Below, piece by piece: positions 1-14,290 of a stretch of 64,000 nt of DNA; positions within the stretch are counted from its first letter, which is position 1, and the number at the start of each line of letters is the position of its first letter. This DNA is from Aquila chrysaetos chrysaetos (Eukaryota > Chordata > Aves > Accipitriformes > Accipitridae), in the NCBI RefSeq assembly GCF_900496995.4, contig NC_044011.1:26072041-26136040 (forward strand), read 5' to 3'. A program made the position numbers and the translations under genes. The notes below the pieces were generated by a model that had not been told where the DNA came from, did not search any database, and worked only from the letters and a program-made list of their open reading frames with translations.

Positions 1-664
1 CCCCAGATAACAACCAGCTTTGGGGGGATGAGGCATTAGAATTTGGACATAATTTAAAAACCAAAATAAAAACCAAACAAAAAACCCCCAACAAACAGAA
101 CAAACTTTAATTTTGTGTAAAACACATTTAGAAAATAATGAGGCTACTCCTAAACTGATCAAAAAGAGCAAATGGAAACAAATTCTCAGACGGACAGGTG
201 GACTTTCAACTATCTGTATTAGAAATGAAACTCAAACCACCAATAGAAGATCATAACATAAACAACCAAAAAAAGCCTATTAGTTAGCAATTTAAGAACA
301 GCACTGCAGAATGCAGGCCCTGAAACCTACCTAATATAAACAGGAACAACTGTGAATATCTTTACAAAGATTTTCAGCTAACTGAAACATTGCCGATCTA
401 AACCATAGATCTTCTGGGTTCTGACCAGTCCTGTGTAGCAATACATTTTTCTGTTAGGACGTTTAATAGCTGTTGCTCAACAAGGCAAGGGTGTTCCCTT
501 CATTCAGGATTTCTTTTTCAAATTAGCAGCTTAGCTCAGTATGTCAAAATTTACACCATCTGAGGCTATACTGGGCTTGTGAGGTAGAAACCTTGGAAAG
601 GATGACCCAAAGTGGGTCTGGCAAACACTTCGCTGTTCTAGCAGCTTAAGGACTTAATTCATAC

Positions 665-986
665 CTGTACGAAATTGCCACCCATGTTGCAATGGTAATC
701 CCCAGAGAATATTGCCAAAATTTTGGGATCCAAAGGCGATAAAATATTTGGCTGAAGAGTTTAGCAAGTTCTTATACACTCCCAGTCGTTCTTGATAGTT
801 CCAAGCATTGATGACAATTTTGTTGTCCTTTACTAGGAAATCCAGCAGGTTTTCAGGTGCAAGGTCCCACAGAGGGGGATAGGCGTCTTCTCTGGTGGCA
901 CCTTTTTCGCTCTGTGCTGCGGCAGTCACTGGATTCAGGGTAACAGTCACTATAAGAAGAGTATGTATGCCAAAGCAGGGCTGCAT
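665..986 (-). CDS. LEG1: LEG1-family secreted protein, first coding exon only (partial gene)
   Basis: This exon encodes 107 codons plus one base. It starts at an ATG (984-986 on the plus strand) followed by a hydrophobic leader, MQPCFGIHTLLIVTVTL, that reads as a signal peptide ending near an AAAQ stretch. The mature start carries PPLWDLAPENLLDF, NAWNYQERLGVYKNLLN and WGLPLQHGWQFRTG, blocks I recognise from the LEG1 family (human C6orf58, DUF781), a secreted liver and salivary glycoprotein family of poorly known function. The exon ends at a GT donor (664-663), splitting a glycine codon, as expected for this family. The other exons should lie at coordinates below 1; I found none in 1-664. The frame stays open upstream of the ATG, but that part has no leader or family similarity. 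Family call fairly sure; exact paralogue unknown. Confidence 0.82.
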
Positions 987-3900
987 TGTGAAGGTTTGTG
1001 ACCCAGGTGTTTGTGCCTGCAGGGCTTTTATCATGAAAGGTGAGGGCTGGGCAAAAAAGGGTGACTCAGATGCAGAGGTCTCCAGCTCCCTTCCCTCTTT
1101 CCAGTGACCCTGACATGGACTTGCCAGATCAGCGAGCTGTGAGTAATGCTCTGTCCTCCCCATGGGATCTGGGAGCAGCAGCAGATGTCTAAAACGGATC
1201 AGTCTGACCAGAAAATGTTGAAATCTGTGCTGCCCACAACGTATATCCACCCTCCCAAAAGGCTGAGGTGCTACAGGACTGATTGTACAGTTGTGTTGTC
1301 AACCTTTTTGTCTCTGTGTTTCTTACCAGCTCTCACCTTCCCTTCCCCTGCCTAGTTCCTTTGGGTAAAGAAGGGACAGCAATGTCATAGAGCTCACCCC
1401 AAAACAGGCACAGGCAGGGTTAGGGCTGAGGTGCTCTGAGGAGGGCTCCAGGTGCCGGCTGAGGAGCAGCAGTGACATATGGCAGGTGCTGCCATTGGCA
1501 CCTTTGTCTTTTGGCTTTGGGAGAATTGCCTGCAGCCTTCAGGTCATAAGAGCATTGGAAGTAGCTAAATCAGAATGGTTGCAGCACCTGGCTAGCTGTG
1601 GTTTTAGTGGTTGTTTGTCTTGTGTGGAAATGGTCATTATGAAGACCTTAAGTCTCCTACTAAACTTCCATGGTCTTGTAGACTCCAAAGGGAGTAATAC
1701 GAAGGCCATCCCTCCACTGATAAAATCAGTATCTAAGTTACACTCCAACAGAAATGAAACTGTCCAGCTACCTTCACCTCACCTACTTCTAGGACTTTAT
1801 AATCTTCAGCTGCTTTTTCTCAGATAAGCAATGGTTACAAGAGAGCACACAGCAAACAAACACATCATTTGTTATCTCTGTAGTCTTTCTTTTGCATGAG
1901 AAAAACTGCAAATGCCTATTTTCTTTGAAGTAATTATGTGAGTTTTGGTTGGGCTTTGTGTGCTTAAAGTACTTTAAACCCTAGATGAGAGCAAGTGAAA
2001 ATTGGCTGCAAACTTTTGACAGTAAATTTAAAAGAAATCTATCGGTTCAATTAAAAAAAAAAATCCATCTTCTCTATTTATTAAAGACACTTTCTAGTAA
2101 ATAGCATAATTTTTCAATGGTCAGTTTTTATTTTTGGCTCCACTACTGAGACAGAAACCAAAAGGCTTTTGAAAAACAGTGTTCAACAGAGATTAGCACA
2201 GATCTGAGAACACTTTTCCTAATCATGCTGCCTCACAGAGGTTTCAAATAATAAAGTTTTTCTTTCATTAAGTTTCCATGGGTGGGATTTATCTAACCTA
2301 ACTGTGGACATTTAAACATTAACCTAGCTATGTAGATTCCCTTGATAGCCAAAGCAGAGAATCAGGTATATCCAGAACATAACTTGTTTAAAACACACCA
2401 CTGAGAGATTTATTGCTTTTGACTGACTGTAGAGGGAGTTGAAATTACAGGTTTAGACATAGAAAAATACTTTTAGATTAAATAAAATCAATATTGTTAT
2501 TACTTACTTTTATATAATAATTTCAGAAATGTTTTTAAAGATACTTGTTTTTTCTTCAAAGATGACGTTCTATGAAATAATCTGGAGGCTAAAAGCCAAG
2601 AATTGTGTTGTTTTTATATATACATATATTTAGGCTTTAATTGAGGCAGTGGGCAGCAAGACTTACCTGAAAAGCAAGGGATGCTGAAAGGCATTAGCTA
2701 GGGCACAAGATACAGGGAGGAAACCTGTGATTCTATGAAATAAAAGGCACAAAGGTCATAATCACACTACGGCAGAAATTTTAGTTGGGAACATTAAGGA
2801 GTGAGTAACGCTGGGGGTTATTTTTACCATCACTGAAAGAAGTGTCCAATTTGGGATTCTAACTCTGTCTGCCTTTCTATAGTCAAGGAGGAGAGCTTGA
2901 ATTCTCCTAGTGAGAGATACCAGTCATTCATATTACATGAGTGATTTCACTTTAGGTGCCTAAGGTAGAGATGTGAATAAACATCTTCATTTTTCACAGA
3001 GATACCATGTACTTACATCCTCATGGCAGATTACATGTAGTAAATTGACTGGTTCCATGTCTGTGCGGAATTTTATTGTGTATGAAAAACTGTCCTCCTG
3101 CTCTGCCATCTAGAAAGGCAGACCCTATTAACACCAGTCTGGGCAGGCATACAAATATGCATTACTAGTCTTGATGCAAAAACATACTTTCTCAAAAGAC
3201 TTATAATAAAGAATTAAGATAAATTAAGGACATAATGCTTGCCTTATATACATTTTTGAGCTATTTGATTAAAAAAAAAGTTTGTGCTGTGCACTAAATG
3301 GTAAATAATGTAAAATAAGAATACACCTACTAGACAGACTGCTGAATTCCTTCACTTTTTGAAGTTTGAGCCTTTTGCCTTATTATAGTAATGAAGGGAC
3401 TTCAACAACCCAGTTAAGCTTTAAAGAGTAAGAATAAGTTTTTAAATTAATATAATAAAAATATTTTTCCTGCAAAATATTATAATTCATTTTATAGCTC
3501 TTACACCATTTTCCCACTTATCTGTGTGGGCAAATAAGTTGCTGCAGTTTTTGTAAGACTTTAAGGACAACAGCTTTCCTTTGAGAAATCTCTGCACTGG
3601 CGTTTCCAGCTTGGAATCCAGTCCTGTTGGTTTGCTCCCCTGGGCAGGGTGAGAGGAGGATTCATGTGATGTCAATTGGACTTGAGTGGTGGTGTTGTCT
3701 GGTCTTGAGTCATAGCATCCCTTCAGGGATGTCAGCATTTTAAATAAATGGAAAATTAAGTAATGTCAGCATCACTATTCTATTCACCAGTCTTTTAATA
3801 ACTCTACCAGTTACTCAGTACGGCTGTGCTCTTACAGACATTGTAACCGAAGCAGGTCTTGGAAAGGATTGTAGGTAGTGATAGATGATAAATTCAGGTC

Positions 3901-6900
3901 TGATATGTAATTGTTGTCAAGTTTCAAGAGACAACACTGTAGTTTTCAGCTGGGCTGCAGAATTTGCTTCAAGATAACTACAGAAAAGCTGATGAGCACC
4001 AATTAGATTAGTTAAGGTGACCATAAGAAGAAATGGCAGCCCATGCTTAAATCCCCAAACTATCAAAACATAAAGTTTCTTAGTCCTGATGGGACACACC
4101 GAGGAAGGAACTGGCAAGCCAGTGAGGAAGAGGCATCAGCACCCCCACTGGAATGAACTCAGAACTGATGCAGAGCTTTGCAGATGAGAAAACCTTCTGG
4201 TAAGCTGGGGATGTCACTATCCTTCAGTCACGTAAAACAGCACTGAAAGGAAGGGTTCACCCTCTTTCTTTTAGGGCAAATGTCCTAAGGGGAAGAAGAA
4301 TGAATTTTCTTTTAGATGGGATATTGGTCTGGATGAGACTCCCTGTCACCTGGCACCCTTTTTTCATGCCCTGACACTTCCACCAGTGATTGTGAGTGCT
4401 GCTCCATTGCGAGCGGCTCCAGGGAAAACAAGACCACATTGTAGCTAAAGGTATTCTTCATGTATTTCACTGAATAAACTTGCAGTAGTGAATATATTTA
4501 GGTTGTTTACCAATCTCTGTCGCTATGGTCTGCAGCTATGTCTATTGCTTTGAACAGACTATCTATTTCTTTTTGTCCCAGGCCTTTGGTATTTGGCAGG
4601 GAGGCTTTCTCTGGCTCCAGTGTCCTCCAGCAAAACCCCATGACAGGGCTATAAAAGGGATTTTAAATTGCTACTTCACCTCTTTTAGATGAGGTTGTGA
4701 GTAAAGGTCATCAGCCACAGGCCGTGGCCACATGAGTGGGCTCTACCACTAATGCAGCAACACATGTTGTGCTGAGAGCATCAGGCATCCAAGGGGAAGT
4801 TACATTGTGTGTGTGGTGGACCTAGCAGGAGGTGCTCCATCCTCATATCCTGGGTCCTCCATACATCCTTGGACCTAAAGCTTCTCCTTCTTTGGAAACC
4901 ATCATTCTCATGTTAGCTATTAATCCTGTTCTCCCCTCTGCAAAAGCCTTCCCATGTTATCTGCTGATCTTCCCTCACCAGAAGGAGTAACCTGTGCTGC
5001 AGATCCTGACAATTCAGGCTTTAAACTGTGCTGATAAATCCTGTTGATGAAGGGTGGTCATAATAAAATATTCACATTGTCTTTTTTTTTTTTTTTAACA
5101 GAAGCAATCTACTGAATTGGGCATACACAGTAGCACAAAAAATAAAGTTAAATTTAAATAAACTGATAATGAATAAACCAAATCCAATTGCTCCTATTTT
5201 AGGAAATACCAGATTCATAGCTGTGGTGGGATATTTACCATATACAGTTTTTCTTTCGCAGATGAAGCAGTCATTTTCCCATGAGGCTGGCTGCGTGAAT
5301 GACCAGATAAATAGCTACAAAGACAAGTGTAAATCCAATGTTTCCAGAGTTCCAGTTCCTAATATTAAAAGATGAATTACAGCAAGATAAAAATATTGAT
5401 TTAAGAGCAAGCCTACACACAAAATGTGTAATGGGTACCTGGTTCTGTCACAGATGTACTTTTTCAGATCAGAGTGCTCCAGAGGAGTGCAGGCAATACT
5501 CAAATTGCCTGAGCAGGCCTGCTTGCAGGACCAATGTTTAGGTATTTATATAAAACCCCAAATAAACAGAACCCTCTCCATCAGACCTGAAACAGGAAAA
5601 TTTGAATTAACCTATATTTTTCATTTTCATAATAATATTATGGAGGTGTATTTACCTTATAGGCTACTTCAGATGGTACCATAACATTCATGTCTTTTTG
5701 TTATCTTCAGCTCAGAAGGTGAAGGTTAAACTGATCATGGAGTTAGATATCTGTAGTACTTAGCACCTAGAGGTACACGACCTTTATCATCACCTCATTG
5801 ACAACACTTATCCTAAAAGACATCAGCCTTATGTACATAACATGATGGAACTCATTGCTTTGATGCAGACCATGCAAAATCCCCACTCACTGAAACACGT
5901 ATTCAAAATTTGGTGAAACCAAAATAGATAGATATATTCCTGAGAGCATCAGGGTTGTAAACAATTGTCTAATGTGGGAAGATTATAGTAATTTTTTAAT
6001 ATAATCCGTCTATTGTGTCTCAGAGATAGTTACTCAAATACAGCCCTAAGTCTGCTTATAAAATCAAGGAAATCTTTTGGCTGTTTGTTTGTATATCACT
6101 AGGGAAAGAGTGAACCGCAGAAAAAGGTGCCAGGATCACATTGTGAGTGGGCTTTTTAAAAACGTTTCATTAATTAAACATCCATTTATAAGACAAATTA
6201 ACTGAATCTTCACTTATATTTTTAGCATAGCATTTTAATTAGATGAAAATGAGAATAAGTGGCAATAACTAATTAGAAAAAATCAGCATAATGGCAAAGA
6301 TTTATTAAAAGAAAGGCACAAACATCCAAAGCAGTAAATCTGTAGCTAGATGCTAGTGCCCAGATTAACTGATGTGAAGTATGTAAAATGACAGCATCAA
6401 TTAGAAACTTGGACCAAAACAGCTTTTTTGCCATTTGGAAGGAGTAAACAATGAATTCAGAAATTTAAATCAGGAGATATTTTCACCTCTTGAAACTCAG
6501 AGACTGCAGAGAAAATTTTCAGAGGACTGTGACCCATTTTCTTCCAGGTGCAGCCATTTTCCTTAGACTGAAAAAATAAAAAGGAAGGGGAGGGGATAGG
6601 CACAAGCTTCCTTGCAAGAAAGGAAAGGAGAGTTAGCAAAAATGTTTCTCAAAGAAATAAATTAGTCTTTATTATGTAAGCAAGAAAAATAAATTTTGGT
6701 ACAGGACAACTGGAAAGAAATGTAGTAAAATAAAAGACAGGAGGTATAAATCATCCCTACATTTATTGCCTAATTTTGCTTCTGTCATGGGAAAGAATAA
6801 CACTCTTGTTGTTTCTAATTGGTATTCTGTGTTGGTATACAACGCAGTAATTTGGTTCTGCTGTTTCATTCACAATGACAGCAGAAATAAGAGTGATTTT

Positions 6901-7384
6901 CAAGAAAAACAGATTTCAGTCTTGTTTAGAGAAGTGTGAATAACTCACCAGAAACAAGTTCCAAACCTATTTGATTAAATTAACATGTTTATTTAACATA
7001 AACTTCCAATGCCAAATCATCCATTTCTGAAATGTAATCACGGTACTATAGACCTAGGAAAGGTATGTAAGGAGCAAACATACACATGGACAGATATTAA
7101 AAGAGAGAAATGACTGGGTATTGACAGATACTTGCACAACAAAGCTAGCATTATTTTGAAATAAGACCTAATGATAGTATATGGAGAGATGTCACATCAC
7201 CAAGTTGAGACATGACAGAAAACACATTTTTTTAAACAGAATATTTTTCTGGAAAATATGATAAGTATTTCCACTGTCCATTTTTTCGTGCTTTTGTTTC
7301 ACTTCACTTTTTTTCTTTTCAGATTGCACCCCAAACTCTAACACCTGGACGCTCCCAAGGACTCTGGTTCTGAGATTTCTCACA
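987..7384. other. Intergenic AT-rich DNA upstream of LEG1
   Basis: I see no exon with family similarity and no intact mobile element here. The open frames are short, and a 15-base T run sits at 5082-5096. Distal regulatory elements of LEG1 could lie here but cannot be recognised from sequence alone. Confidence 0.5.
1025..1032 (-). promoter_or_regulatory. TATA-like box upstream of LEG1 exon 1
   Basis: On the minus strand this reads GATAAAAG, about 40 bases upstream of the LEG1 start codon. That would put a transcription start about 10-20 bases before the ATG. A TATA-type, CpG-poor promoter would suit a tissue-restricted secreted protein. The position is seen in the sequence; its use is inference. 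Confidence 0.35.
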
Positions 7385-8222
7385 TGTTTTGGGTTTGTGT
7401 GATGGGGTTTTGGTAGTGGGGTAGGGACTGCAGTGGTGGGTGGCTCCTGTGAGAAGCTGCTAGAAGCCTCCCCATCTCCAAGTTGGACCTGCTGTAGCGT
7501 CTCTGGGATAACAGATTTAAGAAGGGAAACCTGCAGCGGGGGAGGAGATTGGAATGTGAGAGAAACCCCTGTGCAGATACCGAGGTCAGTGAGGAAGGAG
7601 GGGGAGGACCCCACGCCAGAGCAGGTGGATGCCGCCCAAGATGGCCATGACTCCATGGCAAAGCCCACGCTGTTCGTGAAGTTTGTGAAGTGAGCAGTTT
7701 GTGAATTTTGAGCAGTTTGTGAAGAACTGCAGCCCACGGGAAGGACTCACATTGGAGAAGTTCATGGAGGACTGTGTCCTGTGGGAGGACCCCACAGTGG
7801 AGCAGGGGAAGAGTGTGAGGAATCCTGCCCCTGAGGAGGAAGGAGCAGCAGAGACAATGTGTGATGAACTGACCGCAACCCCCATTCCCCATCTCACTGT
7901 GCTGCTGGGGGGATAGGTAGAGAATCCGGGAGCGAAGCTGTGCCTGGGAAGGAGGAGGCGGGGGGAGGTGTTTTAAGATTTGGGTTTTACTTCTCATTAT
8001 CCTTGTTTTGATTTCATTGGTAGAAAATGAAATTGGTTTTGTTTTTTTCCCAAGTTGAGTCTGGTTTTTGCCCGTGACCATAATTGGTGAATGATTCGCC
8101 TCTGTCCTTGTCTCGACCCATGAGCCTTTCATTATATTTTCTCCTCCTCGTTCCACTGGAGGGGGAGGAGTGAGCGAGTGGCCGTGTGGTGCTTTGTTGC
8201 CAGCTGGGCTTAAACCATGACA
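7385..8222 (+). mobile_element. Solo LTR of an endogenous retrovirus, diverged copy
   Basis: The first two thirds match the LTR at 14291 block by block: the opening TGTTTTGGGTTTGTGTGATG, the shared GAGAAGCTGCTAGAAGC, GTGAAGAACTGCAGCCC, and GGAGCAGCAGAGACAATGTG segments, then the T-rich 3' part. The last 50 bases (GTGTGGTGCTTTGTTGCCAG to ACCATGACA) instead resemble the end of the LTR at 12363. The polyadenylation signal present in the 14291 copy is mutated here, and several internal repeat units are absent. Flanking duplications are not clear; ACATG occurs at 7382-7386 and 8223-8227 but overlaps the terminal TG. No internal retroviral genes are seen, so this is a solo LTR. Confidence 0.8.
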
Positions 8223-11200
8223 ACATGACACGATTTGCTACACACCAATATGAATTCCGTAATACAAGTGTCCAATGCATAAAGATTCGTGTGAAATATA
8301 TTTCCTGTAGCTGACAGCTATCTGCTGATATTACACAGCAAACATAAACATGACTAAGTGCCACAAAGGCCACCAAGCTTGGGCCCATAAATAAAACCCT
8401 GTGGTGCATGACTGGGCAACTGTTGTGGGACAGGGCTTTCTAGTCCATTGCCCCATGTCACCAAAAAATTAGGCCTTGGATTATCAAAGGAATGAAGAGA
8501 AACACATGTTTTGTTTTAAATGGGTTTGAAAGGAATTAATTTTAGTCCCCAGGAATTCCTATCAAACAAGAACCTCTGAGGACTCACTGATTTCACTGGA
8601 AAAAATGTCCAGCTTCCCAAATATTCCTGGACTACTCTGAAGAGCCATTTGCTCAAATGAATGTGACACAAAACCTTACTCAGCTGAAGTCATATTTAAT
8701 TGTCATATTTTATTCTCATCAGGAGATGAGGATAGTCTTTGTTGAAAAAAAAGTATGTCTCAGCCTCTCATCCAGCTCTCTGTTCTCTTGCCACCTTGGT
8801 TCCCCATACAACCTGCCTTCATCATATCCCTGCCTGCACCGTCGCTTGGGTCATGCTCTGTGGTCTTTATGGGGAGCCACCACACAGTGCTGACTCATAG
8901 TGGATGGCATACCATGGGAAACCACCCAGCAGAAGAGGCTGGGGAGCTATGAGCTGAATTTTTTCTGCTGTTTGGGTGGTGAAGGGAGCTGCTCTACTCC
9001 CTAGGAATAAAGGCTGCCTTTCCCAGAGAGTGATGAGACCTGTTAGAGATGACTAGGAGTGTCGTTGACACAGGTATAAGAAAACCTTACACTATAGCCT
9101 AGACTTAAATGAAAGACCAGGGTAATTTTTTTTGCCTTAGCATAGACCTTGCTACAGGCTAATTTACACATACTAACACAGTACACAGTTAAGCACAACC
9201 AATCTTAAAATCTTGAAGTCTTAAGCTTTTAAGAAGGAGGCAGAAGACAAACCCCCTCCAGAATAGCGAACGTAAACAGACAAGCTTTATACAAGTCAGA
9301 TTTCTGAAGTCTGTGACTTCCTCCTAGATTTCTGTTGCATTTTCTTCTAATTAATCTAATTTAAAAATCTCAGCCTTGGAGCCAGAAGATTTGGATTCCT
9401 GTTTGGATTCGCAGCCTTTGAACAAGTAATTAAGAAGTAAAGTATTATAGTTTATTTTGTCAAATCTGAGTGAGTACATCAGAATTCTGGGCTTTTACTA
9501 AAATTGCACACCAAAATTCTTTGGCTTAACCTCATCTGCAAGAAAACTTGCAGTAAGATATTTCATATTCTTGTTCCACAACTGTGAATGCTAACAGCGT
9601 AGGCATAACACAACTTCTAACCGAACATTCTATTTTTTTTTTTTTTTTTCCTTAGAGTCCACAGGCTGACAGCTGGAAATAAGGAATTTACCTCACATTT
9701 TCCTTTGGAGTCAGCACTGGCGCCAGGTATCTGAATCAGTAAGGGTGGTGAAACTGCAGGCTCCTGTAAATTTGTATATGACCACTAGATGATGCTATAT
9801 AACCTTTAAATCTCTCTATTACTCTCGCACGTAACTGGGGCGGGGCGGGGAAGCCAAACGAAAACAGACGACTGCAATAGAACTTGGTTTTAATACGCTG
9901 GCGGCAAATATGCACGTAAGCCAAATCTTAGCAGTTAAGTAAAAAAAAAATCTACATTCCTCTCCCTGTCAGCAATTGTTGACAGATGGATGCAATGAGA
10001 GGGTAAATCTGATTTTAGGGCTCCTTGTGCCAGACCAAAAATACTGTGGCGATGTGCTACAGAATTATTTTAAACAAACCTTTAACAGCAAAGGTGCTTT
10101 CAAAAACTGGTAAAAAAATAACTTTGCCCAGCGGTTTTTATACTGGATCAGTTATCAGCTCTTTTCCTGCAGTCAAGGTAATGCCTTAAACATCATGTGC
10201 CTTACTTGGACTAAGTCAGCTTAGTTTTGATCCAGATGAAACTTGTGCTGCCAGGTAATGTGGTAGTGTACAGGAAAAGGCTGTGGCTCAGAAAAAGCTT
10301 TGGAGTCATTCTGACTTCTCCTACTTTTCCTATAAGAAATAGCTCCTCTGATCTTTATGACCCTTGTATATATGATGTCTTTTACACATTTCAGATTTCT
10401 GTGTCACTGTTCAAACACTAATCAACCAGTGAATCTGAGTCTCAGGATGGATATAGTTATAGAGACAGACAAGTCCCTCTCCACATATTCATGAGTTTTT
10501 CATCATTTGCAGAAATACTGAAGGGGAGAACCTCAAATTTTGCTGTCTGGGAAGTGGACTAGCAGCTGCTCGTGCCCCAGGGAGGTATTGATCTATGCGG
10601 TTTCCAGAACTCACTGGTCTGGGGACACTGCCTATGCACTAATATGCTCACCAGACAGTCATGGAAATAACTCTGCCGTCATAGATGGGCTCATCACTAG
10701 TGCAGGTCACCATTATCTGAATGGCTTGACTCAGACTAATTGGAAGGGTAATTGATGAGGGCACAAGGGCTTGAGTTATGCTTTAAACTTGCTTGAAGAT
10801 TTAGTTTGATCCTTTGCCAAAGCTTTGATAGTGATTACAAGATGTAGTTTTAAAAGTTTCTTCACCAAGAGCTGCAAAATACTTCCAAAAGCTGAGGTGT
10901 CTGGCTAAATCTAATCGCTTTTCTTCTTTTTGGTCATTTTTTGGGGGGGTGTTGCAGTGATGAAAAGCAGTCTCACACTTTTGTAAAGTCTTCTGAACTT
11001 TAGAAGCCATTACTCGGAGACAAACTCTATCCACTAGATGGATGCACAATAAATTCCTAATTTTCAGGAATGTGACTAAGGCAAGTTGTATAAACCACTG
11101 ATTAAGTATTAGAGGTCTTAGTGGATAAAATTACGTGTTCTTTCATACGTAAGCATATTTAGTCGATCTGCTCATTTTCTTAAGGTTGAAATGTAGTAAT

Positions 11201-12362
11201 GCCCTTGGATTATGTTTATTTTGCTTGGCACAATTTACCCATTGCGTGCTCTCAAGTGACACCAGATAACATATCAGGGTTAGCAGCACCACCTACACCC
11301 TGTTTGTCACACACCATTCCTAGATCAGCCTACTCCATCGCCCTGCTCCTGCTCCCCTTCCTCAAAGGAGAGCCAGGGAGGATTCTGCTTCTGACAGCCC
11401 CCGCTGCGTCTGTTCAGCGTTGCCCCTACATGACAGAGGCAAGACACAATATCTCTTTAGTTATCTGCTGCCTCCCATACTGTTTCTACCCCAGCCTGGA
11501 ACAGAGGGAGGTTCAGGAAGAATTCAGATGCTAAATTCCCCAAGAACTGAGGGGGACACACATGGAGCAGTGAAGATCCATGCTGGGCTTTGCCTCACCT
11601 GTGCAAGGCTTGCATTTCATCCCCTGGCTGTCAGGCTCTGGCTCACCATTGCTGCTGTGGTCTTGCTTTGTGAGGTTTGTCCACCAAGATACATGGGGGA
11701 ATTGGGTGACTATGTTTAGTTCTTGACTTGGCAAACAAAAGAGGTATGGTGCTAAATAACAGCCGCATATCTTCTGTTCCTAGATAACGATATCATCTGA
11801 CATGTCTTGAGCCTTCTGTTCCTGTATCAGAAAAAAGCCCTACCCAATGTATCAATACTATTAATTACAGCATGTTAATAAAAACATTCATTAATGCATA
11901 ACTGATATTTAACAGTGAAATTACAGAAGGTGTTTCCACTGCCTAGTCGTTAAGACATCAAAATATCTGTCTGCATTTTTCTGTTGCTTTATATGTGGAG
12001 AAACAGTTGCGCCTGTCTTTCGCAAATGATGAAAGTCTTATGGCATTTCACTAATTTGAGACCTAGTAATCATAGTGTTCACTTAATTCTTATCTAAAAT
12101 CAAGAAAGAGACAAAATGCAGCAAGTATTTGTAGTATCTGAGAAAATATGTATTTTACTGAACACACCCTGAAATGAATACAGGGGAGAAAAAGGTACAG
12201 CAGTTCCACTTGTATGCAACTTATCCATCTCTTCTAAGCTGTCATTTCTGACTCTATTTATACCCTGTTCTTGCAGATCCTTTTCATTTACTGTCTATGT
12301 TGAAGAAGAAAAGACATACGCATTTTCAGCATATGAGAAACATAAAACAGAGTTGGGTGAGC
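8223..12362. other. Intergenic DNA without a recognised gene
   Basis: No exon or intact element is recognised. A 17-base T run lies at 9633-9649. Open frames here are short and lack family motifs. Confidence 0.5.
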
Positions 12363-12910
12363 TGGTTTTGGCTGGGATAGAGTTAATTTTCTTCACAGTG
12401 GCTAGTAAGGGGCTATGTTTTGGATTTGTGCTGGAAACAGTGTTGATAATGCAGAGATGTTTTTGTTATTGCTGAACAGTGCTTACATAGAGTAAAGGCC
12501 TTTTCTGCTTCTCACACCACCCCACCAGTGACTAGGCTGACCCCAATTGACCAAAGGGATATTTCATACCATATGACATCATACTCAACATATAAAGCTG
12601 TGGGAAGAAGAAGGAAACAGGAGGATGTTTGGAATTATGGTGTTTGTCTTCCCAAGTAACCATTAACAGGTGATGGAGCCCTGCTTTCCTGGAGATGGCT
12701 GAACACCTGCCTGCCGATGGGAAGCGGTGAATGAATTCCTTGTTTTGCTTTGCTTGCGTGTGCAGCTTTTGCTTTACCTGTTAAACTGTCTTTATCTCAA
12801 CTCATGGGTTTTCTCACTTATGCTTCAGATTCTCTTACCCATCCAACTGGGGGGGAGTGAGTGAGCAGCTGTGTGGTGCTTAGTTGCCGGCTGGGGTTAA
12901 ACCATGACAC
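12363..12910 (+). mobile_element. Solo LTR (ERVL-like) with 5-bp target-site duplication
   Basis: The element begins TGGTTTTGGCTGGGATAGAG and ends with GCTGGGGTTAAACCATGACA, an end sequence I recognise as widespread in bird genomes. It is flanked by the direct repeat TGAGC at 12358-12362 and 12911-12915, which fits a retroviral integration duplication. There is no internal gag or pol sequence, so it is a solo LTR left by recombination between two LTRs. Confidence 0.85.
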
Positions 12911-14290
12911 TGAGCATTCAAATTTTTTTTTAAAAAATTGGTGTCTCCAGACATAATGAGACAAAACTTAAAGTGCAGTACAGAAAGGCTTTGACTGAAT
13001 ACTGGGAAATAATCTGAGCCATGCCAGTAAAAGCCACTCCATCTGTGGAGCCAGCTGACTTGCCTGTAGCATTTATAAATCCTTTCTGGACAGGAGCTGT
13101 TGTGTTCCAGGGTGTCACTGCATTACTTCTCAGCTGGAGGAAGCTGCTTAATGAAGGACCATCCTGTGATAAAAGAAAAATGGTGTGGGTGGGTGGGTGG
13201 AGAAGTAACAGGGAAAACGGATGCAAAGAGTGTTTCTTCCTCCCCACCAAGCCACCTGGAGCTAAACCAAAAACCACTGCAGTTGGTTACAAGAAAGAAA
13301 AGGTTAAATGGTTGTAATGAAGGCCAGGAGAGAGAAGCAGGGCAAATGAGGCACAGCCAAATGTTAACAAGAAATCAGTTAGCGATGTTACTATGAATGT
13401 GGCAATTTAAATGGTACGGGCTGTTACTTTAGACTGAGACTAGTAAACCTACCTCCTTTCATAATGCTACTGTGCAGAACCCCATCTTCTATTGGATTGG
13501 ATTGTTGTAGTCTGCACTAAATCACTATAGTCCAGTAGTAGGCAACATTGAAACAGTGTTGGGTTGCTTTTAATGGCAAGTACTTTTCTGTTGGTACACT
13601 TTTAATGACTTTCTTTTTGAACTCTTCTGTTCCTCTGTTCTTTTTTCCAAGTTTAACTTCTTTGCAAGGCCACTGAAACCAACGGAGCTGTGCAAGCCTG
13701 CCCTTGGTGAAGACATAGTCTCCTTCCGTAGGAGCATTATGTGGGCACAGACTGTGGATGTCAGGAGTGGAAGAATTCCTACTTAAGTAATAGAGAGTAT
13801 AGAGTCCATCTATCATGTTCTCCTCAGAAATAGTCACCTATATGTGACCATACAATCACAGTCTGTATTGCTAACTGGTTTTTGTCTCCCTGTTTTTTTG
13901 TACTTTTTCAGCAGGAAGTTCAATATCTTTCCATAGATTATAGAGAGTAGCGTAGAAATGGCCATCTCTGGAGAGAGGTGTCAGGCCTTTGAACCCATCG
14001 AGGCAAAAGAAGCTCTCAAGGTGAAAATATTTTATGAGGCGTTGTTTATTGGATGAAATTCATACATCTTAATTGGTCCATAACAGTTGACTTTCCCCTT
14101 ACAGACCAGCTTTTTAACAAAACCAGTCAAAAATCAGTCAAACCAGAAAAAAGTCTATTTGAATTCTGCCAAGTCTCTTCAAAAGTTACCTTCATCTTCT
14201 TAGCAGAAGAGGTACAAGTGCATGACACATGTGATTTCCCATAGATGTTTACTCCTGAAATGTGTGTGAGTAAACAAGGAAGTATAACAA
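12911..14290. other. Intergenic DNA between two LTRs
   Basis: I see no gene or known element here. The open frames are short and without motifs. Confidence 0.45.
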
